Part shown: positions 50,989 through 59,670 of the stretch, in pieces
How the letters are laid out: each line of letters opens with the position of its first letter
How positions within the stretch are numbered: position 1 is the stretch's first letter
Source: Pseudoflavonifractor sp. An85
GTDB taxonomy: Bacteria > Bacillota > Clostridia > Oscillospirales > Oscillospiraceae
Length of the DNA: 64,000 nucleotides
Direction of reading: 5' to 3'
NCBI RefSeq assembly: GCF_002161235.1
Contig: NZ_NFHE01000003.1
Location: 62,001 to 126,000 of the forward strand
The notes under the pieces: model-generated
Databases searched by the model: none
What the model was told of the DNA's origin: nothing
Seen by the model: the letters and a program-made list of their open reading frames with translations, nothing else
Position numbers and translations under genes: made by a program

Positions 50989-51060
50989 GCCGTGTTACTC
51001 TGCGTTGCTTGCGGCAACGGGCCGTTTTCCCTACAATGGGGCCGAAAGGAGTGAGCCCAC

Positions 51061-51570
51061 ATGCTCAATGAAAACATCAAAGCCATCCGGAAATCTAAGG
51101 GGCTTTCCCAGCAGGAGCTGGCGGTCAAGGTGAATGTAGTGCGGCAGACCATCTCAAAATGGGAGCAGGGATTGTCCGTCCCGGACTCCGATCTGCTCAT
51201 TGCCCTGTCGGAGGCCCTGGAGACACCCGTGAGCACGCTGCTTGGAGAGAATGTGGTGGAGTCGGATGCAGATACCGTCAAAGCCCTCTCGGAAAAGCTG
51301 GAGATCATCAATTTGCAGTTTGCCCGGAGAAAGACACTCAGAAGATCTGCGCTGCACTGGTCGCTGATTGCAGTATGCGGAATCATTGTGGTATTGTTTG
51401 CGGCTATGCTGGCGGTCAGCAGTCCTTACCTGGGCTGGGATTTTCATGACCCGGAGCTCGCCGTGGCAGGCACAGTCTATCACGCCTTTGAATGGCTTTT
51501 TGTCCGGCTGGCTCCCTTTGTCCTGATTGCGGCTGCGGTCGGCGTTTTCCTGACGCGGAAAAAGGTATAA
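51061..51570 (+). CDS. XRE regulator with C-terminal membrane anchor
   Basis: The 169-residue protein has a Cro/C1 HTH (NIKAIRKSKGLSQQELAVKVNVVRQTISKWEQGLSVPDSDLLIALSEALETPVSTLLGE), a short linker, and two hydrophobic helices (SLIAVCGIIVVLFAAMLAVSS and FVRLAPFVLIAAAVGVFLT). This architecture is frequent in Firmicutes and suggests a membrane-tethered DNA-binding protein. AAAGGAG precedes the ATG. It is followed by a strong terminator and its target is unknown. Confidence 0.88.
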   Translation: MLNENIKAIRKSKGLSQQELAVKVNVVRQTISKWEQGLSVPDSDLLIALSEALETPVSTLLGENVVESDADTVKALSEKLEIINLQFARRKTLRRSALHWSLIAVCGIIVVLFAAMLAVSSPYLGWDFHDPELAVAGTVYHAFEWLFVRLAPFVLIAAAVGVFLTRKKV

Positions 51571-51574
51571 GAGA

Positions 51575-51612
51575 GTCAGAGGCCCCCGGCGAATAGCCGG
51601 AGGCCTCTGACC
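51575..51612. terminator. Bidirectional intrinsic terminator
   Basis: A 10-bp outer stem (GTCAGAGGCC / GGCCTCTGAC) plus an inner CGGC/GCCG lies between the convergent XRE and MerR genes. Confidence 0.8.
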
Positions 51613-51617
51613 GTGTT

Positions 51618-52376
51618 TTACTTTACCCAATGGGCCACGGCGTTCCGCAGGAAGCGGGCGCAGCCGGGTACCTGTTTGTCATAGTAGGCGGTAAATCGCT
51701 CATCCATCACATACAGCTCCGCAATCCCCCGGTGTCTGACCGGGTCGTACCGGTTTCCGGTGGTGGTGAGCCACCGGCGGTGGAGAGTACAGATTTCCTT
51801 GCCCTCCTGGCTCTCCGGAGACACCCCGGCCTGAACAGCGGCCTCCAGCCGCTCCTGAATCTCCCGGCCCAGGTCCGTCCACTCCTGGTACTGTTCCCGG
51901 GTCAGGTTCATCACTGTGGCGTTGGCCTCATCCACCTCTTGGTCGCCATACTTGGCGCGGATCTCCGCCCCGTAAGTTTCCTCGTTATGGGCTACCGTGC
52001 GCTGCTTGAGCGCCTCAAATTTCTGCTCGTCGCTCATGATCTCGTTCCTTTCTTCTGCTCCGATGGTGTCTTTCACCGACCGGATGAGCTGTTCCAGCCG
52101 CTCCCGCTCCGCCTCCAAAGCGGCCAGGTGGTTTCGCAGGACAGCCAGACGGTCAAAGGAGGGATCGTCCAGACATTCCTTGATCCGGGCCAGCTCCACC
52201 CCGAGGGCCCGGTAATAGAGAATGTCCTGCAACCGGTCCACCTCCGCCCCGCCGTAATAGCGGTAGCCACTCTCCGCTACCCGGCTGGGCTTCAGCAGCC
52301 CGATCTGGTCGTACCAGCGCAAGGTGCGGGTGGTCACCCCGGACAGGCGCGACAGTTCCTGAATGGAATACTCCAT
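51618..52376 (-). CDS. MerR-family regulator with TipAS drug-binding domain
   Basis: The 252-residue protein has a MerR winged helix (YSIQELSRLSGVTTRTLRWYDQIGLLKPSRVAESGYRYYGGAEVDRLQDILYYRALGVELARIK), a coiled coil, and a C-terminal TipAS domain (HNEETYGAEIRAKYGDQEVDEANATVMNLTREQYQEWTDLGREI, LYVMDERFTAYYDKQVPGCARFLRNAVAHWV). TipA-type proteins bind thiopeptides and some other drugs. The start at 52376 has GGAGGG upstream; the promoter has a 19-bp spacer with dyad, as expected for MerR control. Confidence 0.92.
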   Translation of the reverse strand: MEYSIQELSRLSGVTTRTLRWYDQIGLLKPSRVAESGYRYYGGAEVDRLQDILYYRALGVELARIKECLDDPSFDRLAVLRNHLAALEAERERLEQLIRSVKDTIGAEERNEIMSDEQKFEALKQRTVAHNEETYGAEIRAKYGDQEVDEANATVMNLTREQYQEWTDLGREIQERLEAAVQAGVSPESQEGKEICTLHRRWLTTTGNRYDPVRHRGIAELYVMDERFTAYYDKQVPGCARFLRNAVAHWVK

Positions 52377-52396
52377 AGATATCCCTCCTTGGAAAT

Positions 52397-52427
52397 ATAG
52401 TACCAGTTGACGGAGCGTCAGAGTCAA
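52397..52427 (-). promoter_or_regulatory. MerR-type promoter: 19-bp spacer with perfect dyad
   Basis: On the minus strand: -35 TTGACT (52422-52427), 19-bp spacer, -10 TACTAT (52397-52402). The spacer contains a perfect 5+3+5 dyad TGACG-GAG-CGTCA (52408-52420). This is the standard architecture in which MerR proteins twist DNA to activate, so self-regulation by the downstream MerR/TipAS gene is very likely. Confidence 0.85.
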
Positions 52428-52536
52428 GAGGAAATTCTAAAGTTTTTTAATTTCTGGTTGCAACCGCTCCCCATATTCCAAGCATCGATGAGGGACGGAT
52501 GCGTAGCCTCCGTCCCTCATCCGTTTTGACGGCAAA

Positions 52537-53196
52537 TTACCGCCGTCCCTTCTTCTGCCGCTTTTGAAAGTCCTCCTCAATGGCGTCTTTCCAGTGTTTA
52601 TCCAAAGGTGCGCTACACCGGACGGCTGCCACGGCCTGGCCCACCACCTCGTAGTTGAGGCGGGTACCCTCACTGTCGCAGTGGTAGTTCACCGCCCGGT
52701 CGGGGGCAATGCCCAGATGGCTCGCCGTCTCTACTGCGTCGATGTTGGCCCCCAGGAAGAGAAACTCCCAGCCGTATTTTTCTTTCTGCCGCTGGATCAT
52801 CTCCTTCACCTTTTGCGCCGAATAGCGGCGGCTGGCATTCTCCATGCCGTCGGTGGTGATGACGAACAGGGTATGCTCCGGCACATCCTCGCTCCGGGCG
52901 TACTTATGGATGTTCCCAATATGATGGATGGCTCCGCCGATGGCGTCCAGCAGGGCGGTACAGCCCCGGACATAGTACTCTTTTTCGGTGATGGGGCGAA
53001 TCTCGCCCAACTTCATCCGGTCATGGAGTACCTCGGTCTCATCGTCAAAGAGGACGGTGGAGACGAAGGCCTCGCCCGGCTCCTTCTTCTGTTTTTCAAT
53101 CATGGCGTTGAAGCCGCCGATGGTGTCCCCTTCCAGCCCCTGCATGGAGCCGCTGCAATCCAGGATAAAAACGAGCTCTGTCAAATTGTTCTTCAT
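52537..53196 (-). CDS. VWA-domain protein
   Basis: The 219-residue protein is a von Willebrand A domain with the MIDAS residues DCSGSM (DxSxS) at about residue 12, T in the second loop (CTALLDAIGGAI) and the third-loop aspartate in VITTDGMEN. It resembles single-domain cytoplasmic VWA proteins that travel with macro-domain or Ter-type genes. The macro gene lies 93 bp upstream on the same strand. It may bind metal and a partner protein; function unknown. Confidence 0.88.
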   Translation of the reverse strand: MKNNLTELVFILDCSGSMQGLEGDTIGGFNAMIEKQKKEPGEAFVSTVLFDDETEVLHDRMKLGEIRPITEKEYYVRGCTALLDAIGGAIHHIGNIHKYARSEDVPEHTLFVITTDGMENASRRYSAQKVKEMIQRQKEKYGWEFLFLGANIDAVETASHLGIAPDRAVNYHCDSEGTRLNYEVVGQAVAAVRCSAPLDKHWKDAIEEDFQKRQKKGRR

Positions 53197-53288
53197 AAAA
53201 ATTCCCCCTATGCTGTGTTGTTTTGTTTACAAGCACAGTATAGGGGGATCTGAGCATTTCATGGTCGCCTGGTGGGCGACAAATCCAT

Positions 53289-54287
53289 TCAGCCGCCCAG
53301 CAGGCTCTGATCGAATGCGAACAGAGCCTCGTTGATTTCGAAGATGTTGTAGTTCCGGTGGGCAATGAAATACTCCACGATAATATCGAACTTGCTGGCA
53401 TGAGAGAAAGCAAAGCCCGCCTTTCCCAGCATCTCCTGGGCCTCCTCCAGCGGCAGTTCCAGGGCAATGGCGAAGGCCATGGCGGTGGGCTTGGAGGGCT
53501 TATAGTGGACATCCGAGCGGATCTTGGAGAACAGTTTGCGGTCGATGTTGGCCTTTTTATAGCACTGGGCGTCGGTCATACCCCGCTCGTCGATTTTCCG
53601 CAGCAGCATTTGAGAGAAGCTCTCGTCCAGTTTGCTGAGGGCTTCATCTAGACCAGAGGGCGCCGTGGCACAGGGGGCAGGCATACACTCCGATTCCTCC
53701 ATGGGCATGGAGGCCATAGCCATCCGGCGACGCTGGATCTCCCGGCTGTCGGTGTGGGCATCCACATAGAAGTCATCAATATAGGCGGCAATATCGGCAA
53801 ATAGTTTTCCGCCGATGGTGTAGGCGGCCCGGTCGAAGATCACCAGGTACACCGTCATGTCGTGGGAGAGCAGGAAATCCCCGATGGTATCCACAGCCAC
53901 CTTCAGGGCCTGATCCTTGGGGTAGCCGTACACTCCGGAAGAGATGAGCGGAAACGCCACGGTTTCACACCCATGGGCCAGGGCCACTTCCAGAGAGGAG
54001 CGATAGGCCGAGACCAGCAGTTCCCGCTCCCCGTGGCTGCCACCCCGCCATACGGGGCCAACGGTGTGGATGACAAACTTTGCCGGCAGCCGGTAGCCCT
54101 TTGTGATCTTGGCCTGTCCCGTTTTGCAGCCGCCCAGGGTGCGGCACTCGGCCAGCAGCTCCGGCCCGGCAGCACGGTGGATAGCGCCGTCCACACCTCC
54201 CCCGCCCAACAAGCTCTCTTTGGCAGCGTTGACGATGGCATCCACCTTCATGGTGGTAATATCATTTCGTACGATATGCAGGGGCAT
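53289..54287 (-). CDS. Macro-domain protein with conserved C-terminal helical domain
   Basis: The 332-residue protein starts with a macro domain ([74 protein letters not shown]), able to bind or hydrolyse ADP-ribose. From about residue 215 a helical domain follows, widespread in Firmicutes ([32 protein letters not shown]...[19 protein letters not shown]), which looks like a helix-turn-helix. Macro domains linked to HTH-like regions are known in this family. The VWA gene follows downstream. Confidence 0.88.
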   Translation of the reverse strand: MPLHIVRNDITTMKVDAIVNAAKESLLGGGGVDGAIHRAAGPELLAECRTLGGCKTGQAKITKGYRLPAKFVIHTVGPVWRGGSHGERELLVSAYRSSLEVALAHGCETVAFPLISSGVYGYPKDQALKVAVDTIGDFLLSHDMTVYLVIFDRAAYTIGGKLFADIAAYIDDFYVDAHTDSREIQRRRMAMASMPMEESECMPAPCATAPSGLDEALSKLDESFSQMLLRKIDERGMTDAQCYKKANIDRKLFSKIRSDVHYKPSKPTAMAFAIALELPLEEAQEMLGKAGFAFSHASKFDIIVEYFIAHRNYNIFEINEALFAFDQSLLGG

Positions 54288-54315
54288 GACCGCACCTCCT
54301 CGCTTGATAGGGCCA

Positions 54316-55944
54316 TCATACCATAAGCGGGGCTGTCTGGCAATCCAGCAAAGGATGGGGCGCGGTTTCCTGGATGCCCAGCATCTTTTGGATCATCTCA
54401 AAGTGCTTGGCTACCGTATGCCGGGTCACCTTGGCCCCTTTGGCGATGACGCTGTAATTGGTTTCGTCCGGATGGAGCCGCATATACTCCCAGATCTGCC
54501 GCTGCTTCTTTGTGAGTTTGTCCGGCGGGATGATTCCACGCATCCGGTCCTGGATGGCTTTCCGCTCCGCATTCATCTGCTGGATGAGCACCTTCAGCTT
54601 CTCCTCGCACTCCTCCCGGGTGTGGGCGTAGACACATTTGGAGTGCTTGGTGCCGTCCGGCCAGGTGGGCGAGTAGCGCCCCTCAAAGAGATGGTCGTTG
54701 AGCTCAGAGATGCAACCGGTTCCGGGTTTTCGGGTGCGCCGGATCACCGGCTGGAAGTCGGTGAGGGGATTCTGCGCTGCCTCCGGAGATTCCTCCGCCA
54801 CCTCGTTGCCCAGGCCACGGTCAATCTTGGCGGCGGCTTCACTGAGCATATCGCCGGTGATGTGGGTATAAATGTCCAGCGTGGTCGCCGCCGATACATG
54901 GCCCAGCATGGCGGAGAGGGTCTTGATGTCCATGCCGTTTTCCAGGGCCATGGTGGCGAAGGTGTGGCGCAGGTCGTGGAAGCGAATCTTCTTGCACCCG
55001 GCCCGCTCCAAAATGATCCGGAGCCGCCGGAGCACCGAGCCCGGCGCCAGCGGCAGATCTGGGTTCTTCGGTGATGGAAACAGCCAGCGGGAGCTTGCCG
55101 TCTTTTGATACGCCCGGAACACCTCTACCACAGCAGGCGGCAGCACCAGCTTGCGGATGGACGCTTTGGTCTTGGGGACGCTCAGCTGCAGCTTTCCGTT
55201 CACCTCATAGACCTGCTTGGTCACGGACAGCATTCCGGTATCCAGATCCAGGTCGGACCATTGCAGGGCCAGCAGTTCTCCCCGCCGCAGGCCGGTGGAC
55301 AGATCCAGCAGGAACAGCTCGAAGTAGCCCTCCGCCTGGGCCTGCATAAGGAATCGCTGAAGCTCCCGGGGCGACAGCACCTGCATCTCCCGGCCCCGCT
55401 TGGGTGGCAGCTTGCAGCCCACCGCCGGGTTGGTGCGGATCAGATTTTCCCGCACTGCCTGCTCCAGCGCCGCCCGGCATTTGGCGTGACACATCCGCAC
55501 CATGCGGTCGGAGAGACCCTTTCCATATTGTTCTGTCCGAACCAGCCGCCCCTCCTTTTTGAGATGAGCGTAGAACTGCTGAAGATCCTTTTGGGTCAGC
55601 TGGCACAGCGGGATCTTGCCCAGCTGCGGGATGATATGCTGGTAGATGTTGCTCTCATAATTTGATTGGGTGGTGGGGCGAAGGCCGGGCTTGGTGTAGT
55701 TCTGATACCAAAAGTCCATCCACTCCCCGAAGGGCATATCAGGGCGAATCTTCTCGGACTTGGAACCGCCCACTTCTTCCATCAGCTTGGCCAGCTTTTC
55801 CTGGCACTCCCGCTTAGTCTTGGCCAGTACATTCTTCGTTTTGGGCAGGCCCTTGTCATCGTAGCCCACCACGGCCCGGCCCTCCCAGCGGCCATCCTTT
55901 CTTTGTCTTATGGTGCCGGTTCCGCTTTTTCGTTTCCTTGCCAC
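54316..55944 (-). CDS. Tyrosine-type site-specific recombinase with C-terminal HTH extension
   Basis: The 542-residue integrase has an N-terminal AP2-like arm-binding start ([22 protein letters not shown]), a core-binding SAM-like domain, and the catalytic domain with [19 protein letters not shown] and DIYTHIT (Arg, His-x-x-Arg, His, Tyr). A further 140 residues follow ([31 protein letters not shown] ... [18 protein letters not shown]), ending in a helix-turn-helix. GTG at 55944 with GAGGAG eight bases upstream is the start, so the gene begins inside the upstream integrase gene (37-bp overlap). Confidence 0.88.
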   Translation of the reverse strand: MARKRKSGTGTIRQRKDGRWEGRAVVGYDDKGLPKTKNVLAKTKRECQEKLAKLMEEVGGSKSEKIRPDMPFGEWMDFWYQNYTKPGLRPTTQSNYESNIYQHIIPQLGKIPLCQLTQKDLQQFYAHLKKEGRLVRTEQYGKGLSDRMVRMCHAKCRAALEQAVRENLIRTNPAVGCKLPPKRGREMQVLSPRELQRFLMQAQAEGYFELFLLDLSTGLRRGELLALQWSDLDLDTGMLSVTKQVYEVNGKLQLSVPKTKASIRKLVLPPAVVEVFRAYQKTASSRWLFPSPKNPDLPLAPGSVLRRLRIILERAGCKKIRFHDLRHTFATMALENGMDIKTLSAMLGHVSAATTLDIYTHITGDMLSEAAAKIDRGLGNEVAEESPEAAQNPLTDFQPVIRRTRKPGTGCISELNDHLFEGRYSPTWPDGTKHSKCVYAHTREECEEKLKVLIQQMNAERKAIQDRMRGIIPPDKLTKKQRQIWEYMRLHPDETNYSVIAKGAKVTRHTVAKHFEMIQKMLGIQETAPHPLLDCQTAPLMV

Positions 55945-57110
55945 GGTTTCAACTCCTCTCCCAACAGATTTTTCAGGAAGCCGCCCACCACATCGCTGGC
56001 GGCTCTCTGCATGTCCGGCGTCACATGGGTATAGGTATCGAGGGTAAAGCTGGCGTTGGTGTGTCCCAGAATGCCGGAGAGGGTCTTGGCATCCACACCG
56101 CTGGCCAGAGCATGAGTGGCGAAAGTGTGGCGCAGATCGTGGAAGCGAATGTCGGGCAGTCCCGCTTCCTTCAGCATCACCTTCATCCAGTAGTAAGCGG
56201 CGCTGGGACGCACCGGCTTCTCCGGGGCCAGAGGTTCCGGGAAGATCCACTGGCTGATGGCGTGTTTCTTCCGCTCTTTCAGACGCTGGACGGTGCTGGG
56301 CGGCAGTCGGATGGTGCGCCTGCCCTGACTGGTTTTGGTCTCCCCAATCTCCAGCTCGCCCCGCTTTGTCACATGCACTGAGCGGAGAATTTTCAGCGTC
56401 CCGGCGGTTTCATCGAAGTCCCGCCACATGAGGCCGCAGATCTCACCCCGGCGCAGGCCGGTGGTCAGCTCCGTGTAGAAGAAGTCCCGCCAGACTTCGT
56501 TTTTGTCCACCGCTGCCAGGAAAGCATCGATCTGTTCCCGGTCGAGCACCTGCTTGGGCTTGTAGTTGTTCTTGGGCAGCTTGGCCCCGTCTGTGGGGTT
56601 GTAGGGAATGATATGGTCGTGTTCCGCATCCTTGAGACAGCGGTGGAGCATGGCGTGGATACGGAGCACCATGGTATCTGATAACTCGTGTCCGTACTCC
56701 GGGTGGTCGTGGACCCGTCCTTCTTTTTTCAGCTTCCGGTACAGCTTTTGAATGTCCATTCGGGTGATGCGGGAGATGATCTTGCCGCCCAGATAGGGAT
56801 CGATGTAGCACCGGATGTACTGCTCGTAGCTGCGCAGGGTGTTGGGCCGCAGAGTGACAGCGCCGTACTCCTCCATCCAGCGGTCCAGCCACTGGCGCAG
56901 GGTCATGCGGCTGTCCTCGGTGAGCTGTGCATCTTGGTAGAGTTCCATGTCCCGGTGGAGCTTGGCCAGCAATTCCTTCTGCGTCTTTCCCAGCACATAC
57001 CGGAAGATGGGCTCTCCGTTTTGCTTGTGGCCCACCACGATGCGGCCTTCCCATCGGCCATCGTCCCGCTTGCGCACCATGCCGTCCCCGGATGGTCGTC
57101 TCTTTGCCAT
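55908..57110 (-). CDS. Tyrosine-type site-specific recombinase (integrase)
   Basis: The 400-residue integrase has an AP2-like N-terminal domain (GMVRKRDDGRWEGRIVVGHKQNGEPIFRYVLGKT), core-binding domain (RPNTLRSYEQYIRCYIDPYLGGKIISRITRMDIQKLYRKLK) and a full catalytic set: [42 protein letters not shown]. It is standard length for phage/ICE integrases. The next integrase overlaps its 3' end in another frame, so the two are cotranscribed and coupled. AGGTG precedes the ATG. Confidence 0.94.
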   Translation of the reverse strand: MAKRRPSGDGMVRKRDDGRWEGRIVVGHKQNGEPIFRYVLGKTQKELLAKLHRDMELYQDAQLTEDSRMTLRQWLDRWMEEYGAVTLRPNTLRSYEQYIRCYIDPYLGGKIISRITRMDIQKLYRKLKKEGRVHDHPEYGHELSDTMVLRIHAMLHRCLKDAEHDHIIPYNPTDGAKLPKNNYKPKQVLDREQIDAFLAAVDKNEVWRDFFYTELTTGLRRGEICGLMWRDFDETAGTLKILRSVHVTKRGELEIGETKTSQGRRTIRLPPSTVQRLKERKKHAISQWIFPEPLAPEKPVRPSAAYYWMKVMLKEAGLPDIRFHDLRHTFATHALASGVDAKTLSGILGHTNASFTLDTYTHVTPDMQRAASDVVGGFLKNLLGEELKPWQGNEKAEPAP

Positions 57111-57152
57111 GTTGTTTCACCTCCAGTAGTTCAGTTTCATTTGTTGTGTAGC

Positions 57153-57356
57153 CTATCTCACAGGAGGAAACCTGTACGGCTCTGCCACGCACTGATAGAG
57201 CACAGCACCGCACCGACGACAGATCAAGTACTGCAGTCGGTTGCCCATCATACCGTGTTTCTTGAATGTGACCAGTGCCTCGCCGTGCTGCCAGCCAAGG
57301 CCAATATCCCAGCACCCACAGTACTGGCACCGTTGAATGGGGATCCGATTTGTCAT
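57153..57356 (-). CDS. Small zinc-ribbon protein of the integration module
   Basis: The 67-residue protein has two CxxC pairs (CQYCGCWD ... CRRCGAVLYQC), consistent with a zinc ribbon, and a basic start. AAAGGAGGAG precedes the ATG. It lies between DUF6809 and the first integrase, as small zinc proteins often do in clostridial elements. Function unknown. Confidence 0.75.
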   Translation of the reverse strand: MTNRIPIQRCQYCGCWDIGLGWQHGEALVTFKKHGMMGNRLQYLICRRCGAVLYQCVAEPYRFPPVR

Positions 57357-57361
57357 CTTGA

Positions 57362-57667
57362 TTACTCCTCCTTTCCTGTGCTGGGGCGAATACAGTCTGC
57401 CTCTCCCTCATCCAGAAGGTGCAGACCATCCGCCTCCATTTCTTTTGCAATTCCCCAGGCCAGTTTGAACCCTGCGGTGAAGCTGGCCTGGGAGATGGCT
57501 TCTCGCATCAGGGCTTGTCCATCCACCAAGTCCATGAGCCTGCGCCGCTGTGTCTTGTCCAAGCAGTCCCGCACGTCCTGGCGGGCAGTTTCGATTTCCT
57601 TCTCCAGCTCTGTAAGATTGGGCTTTCGGAAGAACCGCCGGTGCAATGCTCTCATGTAGTCGTTCAT
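57362..57667 (-). CDS. DUF6809-like protein
   Basis: The 101-residue protein (NDYMRALHRRFFRKPNLTELEKEIETARQDVRDCLDKTQRRRLMDLVDGQALMREAISQASFTAGFKLAWGIAKEME) is helical and matches a small family common in Firmicutes mobile elements that I recall as DUF6809. AAGGAGG lies eight bases before the ATG; a longer reading upstream is non-coding. The next gene starts 6 bp after its stop. Confidence 0.8.
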   Translation of the reverse strand: MNDYMRALHRRFFRKPNLTELEKEIETARQDVRDCLDKTQRRRLMDLVDGQALMREAISQASFTAGFKLAWGIAKEMEADGLHLLDEGEADCIRPSTGKEE

Positions 57668-57813
57668 GTGTGCCGCCTCCTTATCAGCAACACACAATAC
57701 CCCAACCGTTTTGCAATATCCAGCCCTTATTTGAAATTTCTCAGAAAAATTCTGCGGCTGGCAAGGGCTTTTATCTTTGTATTGCACATCAGATTTTAAT
57801 ACACTCACATGAA

Positions 57814-58218
57814 TCACACCGACTTCTGGAAGTCCAGCACTTCCTTGAAGCTGATGCGTCCGTTGGTGCTGTTCACCTCCCGCACACTCCGGCCACGCAT
57901 GAGCTGGTAGGTACGCTGGTCCATGTCGGTGTCGGCAGTGAGAATGTGGTTGCACAGATTTTGTTCCACCGCCACCTTGTAGAGATACCTGCCCATGCGC
58001 TGTGCGAAGTCATCCGTGATGCCAATGAGTATGGTGGAGAGAACCTCGGGCAGGAATGCACCGGCATTCTTGGTGTTCAGATAGCCCAGATAGAACTCCA
58101 CGGCTTTTTCGATGAACTCGCTCTGGCTCTTGCAGTTATCGCTCCGGTAGGTGTCCTCAATTTTCCCTCTCACAGAAGGGGTGAAAAAGACGGTTGTTTT
58201 CTGTTTTCCTTTGACCAT
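57814..58218 (-). CDS. Small DNA-binding-like protein, possible ribbon-helix-helix N-terminus
   Basis: The 134-residue protein starts MVKGKQKTTVFFTPSVRGKIEDTYRSDNCKSQSEFIEKAVEFYLGYL, which fits a ribbon-helix-helix (beta strand then two helices), followed by a helical second part (LPEVLSTILIGITDDFAQRMGRYLYKVAVEQNLCNHIL). AAAGGAG six bases before the ATG sets the start at 58218; a 66-residue longer reading was rejected. A partition or relaxosome accessory role is plausible but unproven. Confidence 0.75.
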   Translation of the reverse strand: MVKGKQKTTVFFTPSVRGKIEDTYRSDNCKSQSEFIEKAVEFYLGYLNTKNAGAFLPEVLSTILIGITDDFAQRMGRYLYKVAVEQNLCNHILTADTDMDQRTYQLMRGRSVREVNSTNGRISFKEVLDFQKSV

Positions 58219-58614
58219 AATATTCTCCTTTCCCTTTACAACTGCCTCAAAGTCCTTGGGACTGTAAGGCTCGTCCCCAACAGAGCGTTCCTCCCTGAAT
58301 TTTTCGCCAAAAGGAACGCCCTTTGAAAAGCCTGAAACTGCCTGCACTGCGGGCAGTTGTGGACGGCACGGCGCACAAGGAGCGTCGTGCTTTTCTCCTG
58401 CTTCTCGTCGTCGCAAGCTCCATATCTCTCATTTCCGCCCGGAAGGGCGAAAACTCGCTCATTCCACTGCTCCTCCTCTCCCCACCGAACCCGCTTGCGC
58501 TGGGCTTCGGCGGGGGCCCATTTTGTCCTCCCCCCTGAAATCGGGTCCAATTCGCTTCAATCCTATCTAGTTTGGCAGGGGTCTCCCCTGCCCCTTCTCG
58601 TGCCACACAGCGGC
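58219..58614. other. Intergenic region of the integration module without a credible gene
   Basis: These 396 bp have open reading frames on both strands, but their predicted proteins are low in conserved character (Trp, Arg, Gly-rich) and have no ribosome binding sites. It is G+C-rich (for example the run at 58500-58545). It could hold a long leader or regulatory RNA for the minus-strand operon; nothing specific was recognised. Confidence 0.4.
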
Positions 58615-59082
58615 TCACAGGCGGCCACACGGGGCATCTGTCTCCTTCCAGCTTGCGTCCCGTTCCTTGGCAGCACGGGCAGCCTTCTTCTTGTCCAACT
58701 CCCACTGCTTCTTCTGCTGTTCAGCCACCTGCAGCTGATGGTTGTTGAATTCATCTATGACCAACTGAATGGGAAGGATGGTGTAACGCAGACGACCGTT
58801 AAGGTTGCGGCCATCTTTGGCAACTACCGATGTGTGCTCCGTGCGGATGAGTTGCCGCTCCTCCAGCTCCATCACATACTTGCGCACCGTAGTTACGCAT
58901 TTCCCAATGGCCTCTGAGATCATTCGGTAGCTCACCAGACACTGATAGGTTTTTCTGTCCTCCCGGCTGAGGAGATACCCGTAGATGGAGATGGCATCCG
59001 AGGACAGGCCCAGAGAGTAAATTTCATTGGGCACCGGGAAGTAGTTTTTGATAGGATCACGCTTGGTCCAGCTCTTCTTCAT
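58615..59082 (-). CDS. Winged-helix protein, replication-initiator/phage-type HTH
   Basis: The 155-residue protein has a short N-terminus (KKSWTKRDPIKNYFPVPNEIYSLGLSSDAISIYGYLLSRED) and a winged helix (VSYRMISEAIGKCVTTVRKYVMELEERQLIRTE), then a Lys/Gln-rich helical tail. This matches helix-turn-helix proteins (RepA-N-like) encoded in clostridial integrative and mobilisable elements. ATG at 59082 follows GGAGGTG; its start overlaps the stop of the excisionase gene. Confidence 0.85.
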   Translation of the reverse strand: MKKSWTKRDPIKNYFPVPNEIYSLGLSSDAISIYGYLLSREDRKTYQCLVSYRMISEAIGKCVTTVRKYVMELEERQLIRTEHTSVVAKDGRNLNGRLRYTILPIQLVIDEFNNHQLQVAEQQKKQWELDKKKAARAAKERDASWKETDAPCGRL

Positions 59083-59288
59083 TTCACACCTCCAGACTGT
59101 GCTTCCACCCACTGCATGAACTTTTCTTTCGGAACCACCATGCGGCTGCCCACACGCAGAGTGGGAAAACCAGGTTCGTGCATCAGCTCATAAGCACTGG
59201 ATGACGAGACGCCCAATACAGCTGCCACTATTTCCGCATTGAGAAACAGCGGCAGGTCATCGTAGCTTTTACAGCTTGAGAGTTTCAT
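59079..59288 (-). CDS. Excisionase (Xis)-type helix-turn-helix protein
   Basis: The 69-residue protein (LFLNAEIVAAVLGVSSSSAYELMHEPGFPTLRVGSRMVVPKEKFMQWVEAQ) is a MerR-like/excisionase winged helix: the LGVSSSSAYELMHE recognition helix and the PTLRVGSRMVVPKEKFMQWVE wing. Such proteins bend DNA for integrase-mediated excision. It heads the minus-strand module (Xis, winged helix, RHH-like, DUF6809, zinc ribbon, integrase, integrase). The stop overlaps the next start (ATGA). Confidence 0.9.
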   Translation of the reverse strand: MKLSSCKSYDDLPLFLNAEIVAAVLGVSSSSAYELMHEPGFPTLRVGSRMVVPKEKFMQWVEAQSGGVK

Positions 59289-59359
59289 TGCAATACCTCC
59301 AATCTTTTTAAGTGCAGAGAAAAATTTTATTGCGTTCCGGAGGTCCCTCTGATAGACTG

Positions 59360-59430
59360 AACACAGATTGGGCTGTGTTCCGAAACGCAGCGGGCCGTTG
59401 AACTGTTGCAGCAGTTCAGCGGTCTTTTTT
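59360..59430 (+). ncRNA. Candidate small plus-strand RNA upstream of (antisense to the leader of) the xis operon
   Basis: In the 382-bp gap 59289-59670 the plus strand has hairpin AACACAG/CTGTGTT (59360-59379) and then an intrinsic terminator: CCGTTGAACTG (59395-59405) with CAGTTCAGCGG (59412-59422) and TTTTTT at 59425-59430. There is no plus-strand gene that this could terminate, so it may end a short RNA antisense to the xis leader. No convincing promoter was seen. The rest of the gap holds only the start region of the DUF6076 gene. Confidence 0.4.
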
Positions 59431-59670
59431 GTTTCTGGTTGGCCACCACCATACCCGCTCCTGCCCTGCTTAACCTACACGGCGTTTGTTTCCCCTTGGT
59501 ACGCTCCCCTGTTTTCCCTAACAATGTCATGGCGATACTTCCCCGGCGAGTATCATCTCTGGTGATGGGTATTTCATTTTCAAGGTACGGTTGCCCTTTG
59601 GTCTGAGTTCAGTGTAAAATAAAAAAAGAGCAGTTTACATCAGGAAGTGATCTTGAGAGGAGGCGGACCG

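Noticed and set aside
58236-58705. Overlapping minus- and plus-strand frames in the G+C-rich stretch
   Set aside because: No ribosome binding site, Arg/Trp/Gly-rich without motif; treated as intergenic.
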